Shown here piece after piece: positions 57,730-64,000 of a DNA stretch of 64,000 nt. The stretch is from Streblospio benedicti (taxonomy: Eukaryota; Annelida; Polychaeta; Spionida; Spionidae). Position 1 is the first letter of the stretch; every line of letters begins with the position of its first letter. The notes under the pieces were generated by a model that saw only the letters and a list, made by a program, of their open reading frames with translations, was not told the DNA's origin and did no database searches. Location: contig CM032662.1 of assembly GCA_019095985.1 (NCBI GenBank), positions 7,871,868-7,935,867 of the forward strand, read 5' to 3'. A program made the position numbers and the translations under genes.

Positions 57730-60700
57730 CGCTTCTGGTCATCATTTGGTGAGTTTTATGGTCATTGATTGTTATCCTTCGTGATTTTTGTTATGTTTGT
57801 GAATAAATTAATCTAGAAAGGTATCCTTTGAATGGTTCTGTTGTGTTTTCCTCTTGTGGCTACTTTTAGCTGAATTGATATTGCTCAAAGACCACTGCTA
57901 AATTATCCTATGATGCGTGCCACATGTGGATTCAATGTCTATTTTATTATTCTCCTGCCTTTTGTCCACCCAGGCAAGCATCCACATTTAATCCTGCCAT
58001 TCTGTGTATTAAAGATGGTGTTGGTAGCATGCATTCATGATTTCCAAATTCAATGAAGTATGAGTTCCAAGTATGCCTATATATGTATCATTATTGGGTC
58101 ACAATCATATGTATCCTTCGAGCATACCAATACTTATTTCAAATTATAGAGCTTGAGTGTGTAAATCCTTTCAGTTGAAATGCCACTCGTGTTTTGTCTT
58201 CATTCACATACCTATTTAAAGACACACAAACCATACTGTGAAATATGAGCCTTGCTGCGTCACTGCACACTTTCATTAGTCTTACATTAGGCAGATAATG
58301 ATTTTAGCACATTTAAGTTCTCCTAAAAGTTCAAACCCCTACAAGTATAACATAACAAGTCTGGATAAAATAGGTACGGAGCTTTTTAGCAATGACCATC
58401 TAAAAAATGTAGGTACATTTGAAAAAAAAGGGATTCTATCAAATAGCATGATATAGGCGTACTAGTAGGTACATGTACTGTGCAAAAGTGGACAAATGTG
58501 TTTGTTTTTCCACACTTTAGTGAAAACTGCCTTCACCCATACATTTCACAAAAGGGCATGGTACAGGGTGAAGGTTACCACCACTTACAGGGCAGCAGCG
58601 CAACAGACGCGATCACTCACAACACCATGGCAGGTGCTGTCAGCAGGTGCTATGAACAGGTGCCCCCTATGGCGCCGTGTTTACTTTTTTTAAAACACGT
58701 GTCGATACTGTCACCTTAAGCCTCACCTCGATCAATAACAATTTAGACATGTTTGCTTCTGGCACTTTGTAAAGTGTGTACACTTTTGCACTGTGCAGTG
58801 TGCACTGTGCATATGGTGACAGTGTCTGGGCTGACACGATTTTTGTTTGTTAGAAACATGATATCTTTAGAATACGGTTATGTCCTTTCTAGAATGAGTT
58901 AATTCAACGTGTTCACCAAATTGAAACACACTTTCTTTTTCTCTGAAATAAGCTGCGAAATACCTATATCAATCTCAACATAACATGATATGATACATCG
59001 TCCAAACTATGTAGTCTGTTTCCTACGCACGTCTCTTACAATGGAGAGTCTTATACAGAGGTCCATGACACACACACACATAATTTTTATTGTTGTCTTA
59101 AACTTACTCATCCTAAAATAGCTAAGATTTGCAGTGTGTGTAAACAAATGATGCCATACAAATAATTCTAACTCAGGGCAACAGCACGACTGTCAAGTCG
59201 ACTGCACTTGGGTACATATCTGCCGACTTAGCGCATGCACAAGGGTCTGGCAATCGCAATAATTGAAGCCGAATGAACCATGGGGTGGTTCATAATGATT
59301 AGCACACTATATCTCAGTATAGGCATCTTATTTGCATGATATGACCCACCATATTGCGCCTACCTATTGTGCTGTAAATGGTCTGGGCAGAAAAATTGAG
59401 ATTGTCAGACTGGGGCTTAGAGTTTCCTATCTTTTTCACCCCATTTAAAAACCAGACCATGTCATCAGGAGGTGGTTGTCAAGTGAAGACGCTCTAGTGT
59501 AGCGCTGGTGGCTTCATCTCAACTCTATGATGAAGCATAATCTACACTAGATATGATGACAGCAAGAGTGTTAAAATGGACCTTTCTAATAACCGGCAAG
59601 GGCTATGAAATAGTTGAACACGCCGGGTTGTATTGCAGATAGTGATCATACATGAAGAAGGACATATGTAGCTATATAGCTATGTGTCACCTTATAACAA
59701 TACTTATTTCTACAGCTATTGAGGTGAATAAACTTGACATAACCTCACATTTACATCAGAAATACATGACTAAACTACCCAATAAATCTCAATATCCAAC
59801 TATTGCCTGTATATGCCGGTCTACATCTGAGTATAATTTACTCACATTCTTAGCACTAATAAGACTGTTTCTTGGGTATGTTCTTAATGTAATTCGCCCG
59901 AGCCATAACTCATTGCCATCATCGGCTTCCGACCAATTATGTCAGTATCCGCAGGCTAATTTACGTCCACACTGAGCAATCTTTGGTCAGACAATGGTCG
60001 CTGTTCTTATGAGTATCATGTACAAGTGTGCAATATGTTCCTCTTTTGTAAGCCACTTGAAGGCGAGTGGCATGCACTAAGGTAAACCACTGAGTGCAGA
60101 TGGGTGCATGTAAGCAGATTGTTTACAAGAACATTTTTGTAATTGAGACTCTTTTGTTTAATTATTTACCAATGCTAATTATAAGATAACACTATGCAGG
60201 CATCCAACAAGGCCATAAATATAATCTTAAATTGGACCATTTTTTAACTAGAAATAAGACAGTGAATGAAATATCCAAATTATCCTAAATTTCAATTTAT
60301 CACGAAGATATATATGCTTGAATTATCCATAGATTCGGGTTATCAGAGTTCAGAGATAAACAGATATAACTGTAAAACCTATAACTACGTTCTGTCACAC
60401 ACGTCCTGTCCTCACCGCACGTACGCGTTTTGCTCAGCAAACATAAACTGTGACCATTTACAGCCACAAACAAACAACAAACAAACACCGTCTGAGCATC
60501 TCACAGCAGCAGACGGCGGCCGGCAGACTCGTGCGGCAGCAGCGGGCGGCGACAACAGCACCAGGGGTCACAATGACCCGATCATACATTTCTTTTCTAA
60601 TCGTAGTTCCTGTTCAAAACCACCAGGTGGCTACAAACAGTTGCATTCTGGGGGGAAAATAGGCAAACAGTATCAGTCTTTATCATTTCTTTCTGCCACG

Positions 60701-61850
60701 CCGTATCATCACAGAGCTTTTGTTGATTGAGACTGCACCACGTGCCAGTAAAAATTGTAGTCACTATTTTGAGACACCACTGCGATCGTACATAAATATT
60801 TCATTGAGGCAGTGATTAGAAAACTGGTGTATGGTAGTCATTAGTTACACATTGTGCTGGAACAGGCGTGCTTTAAAGGATAGATTTATCCAGATCCCAG
60901 TTCACCCTAACACCCCCCGATATATGAGCATTCGCCACACAGTCTGACTGTGGTTTTACATAGGGAATGAATGGCAGATCAGTAGAATTAATCTCGTAAA
61001 ATTGCAAGTGGTTCTTTGACAATCTTCAATCTATAATAAGACTTACAATCGAAAGGTACGCCTGTCTTAAAATGTTCACTGGGTTAGATGACATATGATG
61101 AGTTCACGCAATGACGGTTACAGTGGGTGTACACTTAACAACAGTAGCAACAAACAAACCATCAAAACCATCACCAGCAGCCTTTCACGGTGTACACAGC
61201 GCTATATCTTTGCCTGTGCTCTAATATCTGCCTTTGTCAATGATGGAGGAAATCAGCAGACAATGCGAGCAATAATGGCACTTCCATGAGGGCACATACA
61301 CGTCTAGACATTGCAACCAGCAGCGCTATAGTCTGTCTGTACACGCCCAGAGGTAGATCCATGAATGCCTGCAAACAACTCCCCATCACCATCACATTTA
61401 AATCCAATGGCACGTCTTTTACGCCGTATATTGTCGGGACTACAGCCGTGACTGTCAGACTGGGTTTGTCCTGTATTCAAATATAAACTGCGCATATGGA
61501 ACAATAAAAACGTACATATAGGCCTATTTATCACATCCGGGTCGTCATGACATTTTAGACAAAAGCTCTGTGCGCAATAACACGGGTGATGCAGCAATAA
61601 ACACTGATTATCGTGAATATTCATGACCCTCATTGATTGGCTACATGGCACGCCCAGTTTTACGGTATAGGATTTATTTATCTAATCCTTTTATCAGCCC
61701 ATAAGTACCAATTGTCTAGCCTGGATACGTGCGCATCATGAATATTCATGAGGTTTAGTCTGGTCTCTCATCAACCAAACATATCCCGGTTTTCCTTGAT
61801 AGTGGAAACACTAGTGTTCCTCATTTCATTTCATGTATAGTCTTTTCCTA
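57730..61850. other. Upstream of the globin locus, no recognised gene
   Basis: Frames up to 154 codons (60266-60730 plus) lack domains and splice support. Contains a GC-rich patch at 60510-60560 and scattered (CA)n. No RNA gene recognised. Confidence 0.4.
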
Positions 61851-61853
61851 CCA

Positions 61854-62134
61854 CATTAGTTTTCTAACATATAATGTGTGAAATTTTAAAATTTATTTAT
61901 TTCACAAAAGCTTTTCTTCTCTTTAGAGACACTTCCAATTTCTTATAGATTTACTATATGTACACTATTCCTTCAAAAATAAAAATTCCAAATGATATTG
62001 ATTTTTTATTTTTGAAGTAATAGTGTACATATCGTAAATTTATAAGAAATTGAATAGGTCTCTAAAGAGATGAAAAGCTTTTGTGAAATAAATAACTTTT
62101 GAAATTTTACATATTATATGTTAGAAAACTAATG
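61854..62134. mobile_element. Fold-back MITE with long arms
   Basis: CATTAGTTTTCTAACATATA at the left and its complement at the right end; arms of about 130 bases share TTTCACAAAAGCTTTTC, AGAGA and TGTACACTATT. The right end reads TTCTACTG just outside, like the CAGTAGAAC family end. Confidence 0.8.
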
Positions 62135-62920
62135 TTCTACTGAAATATTCCCCACCCGCCACCCGCCCCTCCCCCAGACACATCCGTCAGCCTGGCGATC
62201 AATACAGCGTCACCGAGCTTTATTGGGGCCACTGAAGCAAGTTACTGGAGGGCAGAGGCTGGTTTATTGCAGTAGTCGACCCCGAAACCGAAGCTATACA
62301 GGATTGGTAGTTTAGAGGCAAGTCAGCTCCCGTACATCTTCTAATAATGGTCTATGTCTAATACTGAGCTACGCCTCATGAGCTATTCTATTAAATGCCG
62401 ATCTCTAACAAACGCCCCTCGTCCTCTAATAAAAGCATTTAATGGAAAATGTGAAGGTCTTTTATTATAACAAGGTTGAATTGTGTAAAAGCTCCTATAA
62501 AAATGCATGCATTGTTTGAAACCAGAATGCTAGGTCTAACCTACGTTATTAACCGCCTACCTCCTTTAGACGCCCACCTCTAATAAACGCCCCCCCCCCC
62601 CTTCCAATAAAACTATGCCAATAGCCACCCAGCCGTTAATGGAAGATTTGAGGTAATCATTCATTATACAAACATGGGATATACATACTGTGAGTGTTTT
62701 TCAATATAAAAATAATATCACCCAACCAATGTTTCAGTCAGTTTAGAAATGATACTATTTCTATTTGCGTTCTATAGAACTTATATTGTACACATGAATG
62801 GTGGGTGTAAGGTAACTACAGGATGCTAATCTCACCATCCAGGACTGCGGCTTTGCGTGCTACCTGTGCTTATACCGCATGATTGTCACGGGGAAAATGA
62901 AAATGAAATAGCTGAAATCC
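62135..62920. other. No recognised gene
   Basis: Contains a loose repeat of CTCTAACAAACGCCCCTCGT / CTCTAATAAACGCCCCC near 62401 and 62579. Nothing else seen. Confidence 0.4.
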
Positions 62921-62923
62921 GTG

Positions 62924-63075
62924 CAGTAGAACCTCTCTATCAGGACAACCTTACAGGCCCATTGTTAGGTAGTCTCAACAGAGAGGTGGTCTCTATACAG
63001 AGGTCCATTTTGTTAGCTTTGTAAAGGCTTGGGACTGCAAGAAATGGTCTTACTTCATTATTTTATCAATCTCTA
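62924..63075. mobile_element. CTCTATTGAGACC-family MITE
   Basis: CAGTAGAACCTCTCTATCAG at the left end; inverted core AGAGAGGTGGTCTCTATACA and AGAGGTCCATTTTGTTAGCT inside; the right end is decayed. Confidence 0.7.
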
Positions 63076-63325
63076 CTACTCTTCTGCAACATCACACAAA
63101 ACATAAACCAAACCTCTATACAAAAAGTCAAAGTTCAAAACAGTGGTTGCAATAAAGCTATTCTTTATTGGATGTTTTACTGTATTTAAAAGGTTGCAGT
63201 GCCATTTTTTCATGCATTATGTTTATGTAGCTGAAATCCGTTTTGCCGGTTGCCCTGCGGGTGACACTCATCCCCAGCTGTTTTCTGCCAGGCGCAATCG
63301 GTGTACCAGTGCCACAGTCAGTGTA

Positions 63326-63594
63326 CAGTACAACCTGAAACTGAGACCACCCTGCACATGAGACCACCTCTATAATCAGGCCGTTTCTGGTGGTACTGAA
63401 CCTTAAATAAGATATCAGCCTGGATATAAGGTTCGAGAAGACCCCACTCTCAATTGAGACCACCTCCATAATAAGACAATTTTCAATTTTCTGTGCTTCC
63501 TAAACCCCCATACAGACACCATAAAAACGTTCACCTTTCTATTGAGATTGCTTGAGGCTGTCCCAGGTGTGGTCGTAATAGGGAGGTTCTACTG
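63326..63594. mobile_element. CTCTATTGAGACC-family MITE, best-bounded copy
   Basis: TA, then CAGTACAACCTGAAACTGAG and ACCACC at the left; GGTCGTAATAGGGAGGTTCT ACTG then TA at the right (63595-63596). 269 bases with inverted ends and TA on both sides, as for Tc1/mariner or pogo-type non-autonomous elements. No transposase is encoded. Confidence 0.8.
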
Positions 63595-63873
63595 TAATTA
63601 TGCGAAAGTTTCAGCCTACAGCCATCATCACACGCATACCCCATCCTCCACACAAGTGTCATCAGGGGCACTTACTGCAGAAGCACCAGCTGGTGTACTG
63701 AAGTGTAGTACTCTCCATCGTCGGTATACGGGAATCTCTTTCGCCCTGTACATGTGTCCAGTGTTACGATATCGGCGTATATAGCCGTGAGATGTGGCGA
63801 TGAGTACTCTCCAACCGAGAGGTCAATCCCCGTCAGTAGCACACGCTATGAGCTCCTCTCTAAACACAGACGA

Positions 63874-63912
63874 CACGTGCATATTTCCAGTCACGTGGTA
63901 GCAGGTCACGTG
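63874..63912. promoter_or_regulatory. Triple CACGTG cluster
   Basis: CACGTG at 63874-63879, 63892-63897 and 63907-63912; the last two lie in a direct repeat of TCACGTGGT 15 bases apart. Possibly a promoter of a gene beyond the window. Confidence 0.35.
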
Positions 63913-64000
63913 GTCTACATCAGGTGGGGGAACTTTGCAGCCGACTACGTCGTTAAGCAGAATCAATACACCTGTTTTCGTATAACTAGGAATCATGGGA

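Noticed and set aside
60266-60730. 154-codon plus-strand frame
   Set aside because: No family features, mixed composition including a GCGGC-rich patch; not supported by splice sites or a signal.

Overview
The window looks like nuclear DNA of a marine invertebrate animal, most likely a lancelet (Branchiostoma-like). That assignment is inference from gene content (a globin X/neuroglobin-like gene, an IFI44-like gene) and from dense short interspersed and tandem repeats; a mollusc is not excluded. Coding sequence is sparse, split into short exons with GT/AG borders, and nearly all on the minus strand. There are no bacterial-type operons. Positions 4719-4818 are an assembly gap of exactly 100 N.

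Left part (1 to about 12.9 kb): a minus-strand, AT-rich IFI44-like (interferon-induced 44 family) gene. Phase-compatible exons run from 10.69 kb down to the left edge, where the gene leaves the window. Its P-loop is altered (GPIGAGEAN where GxxxxGKS/T is expected). Its C-terminal exon is tandemly duplicated with a 240-base period: three intact copies and one broken.

Centre and right (17.6 to 57.7 kb): a minus-strand haem-globin locus. Exons 2-5 (19990 down to 17586) encode the CD corner, distal His E7, proximal His F8 and helices G/H. Three separate first exons, at 24.4, 35.6 and 57.5 kb, each encode an N-terminal MGC acylation motif, a Pro/Gly-rich linker, helix A with its Trp and the start of helix B. 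All three stop at a phase-2 donor at B12.2, which fits exon 2 exactly. I could not find a second or third set of exons 2-5. The best reading is therefore one gene of about 40 kb with three alternative promoters and first exons, giving predicted proteins of about 232, 250 and 245 residues that share one haem pocket. This is the most interesting system in the window.

Tandem repeats sit on the globin gene's own borders. An intron-4 minisatellite copies the exon-5 splice-acceptor sequence, a second array supplies the last codons of the protein, and a direct duplication beside exon 1B ends at the splice donor.

The rest is introns or intergenic DNA: a TA-flanked MITE family with CAGTAGAAC ends (a dozen or so pieces), a CAGATCC-ended family, tRNA-derived SINEs, fold-back hairpins, long (TG)n tracts, degenerate minisatellites and some E-box or YY1-like clusters. 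Two weak first-exon candidates (48.0 kb plus strand, 53.1 kb minus strand) are listed with low confidence.
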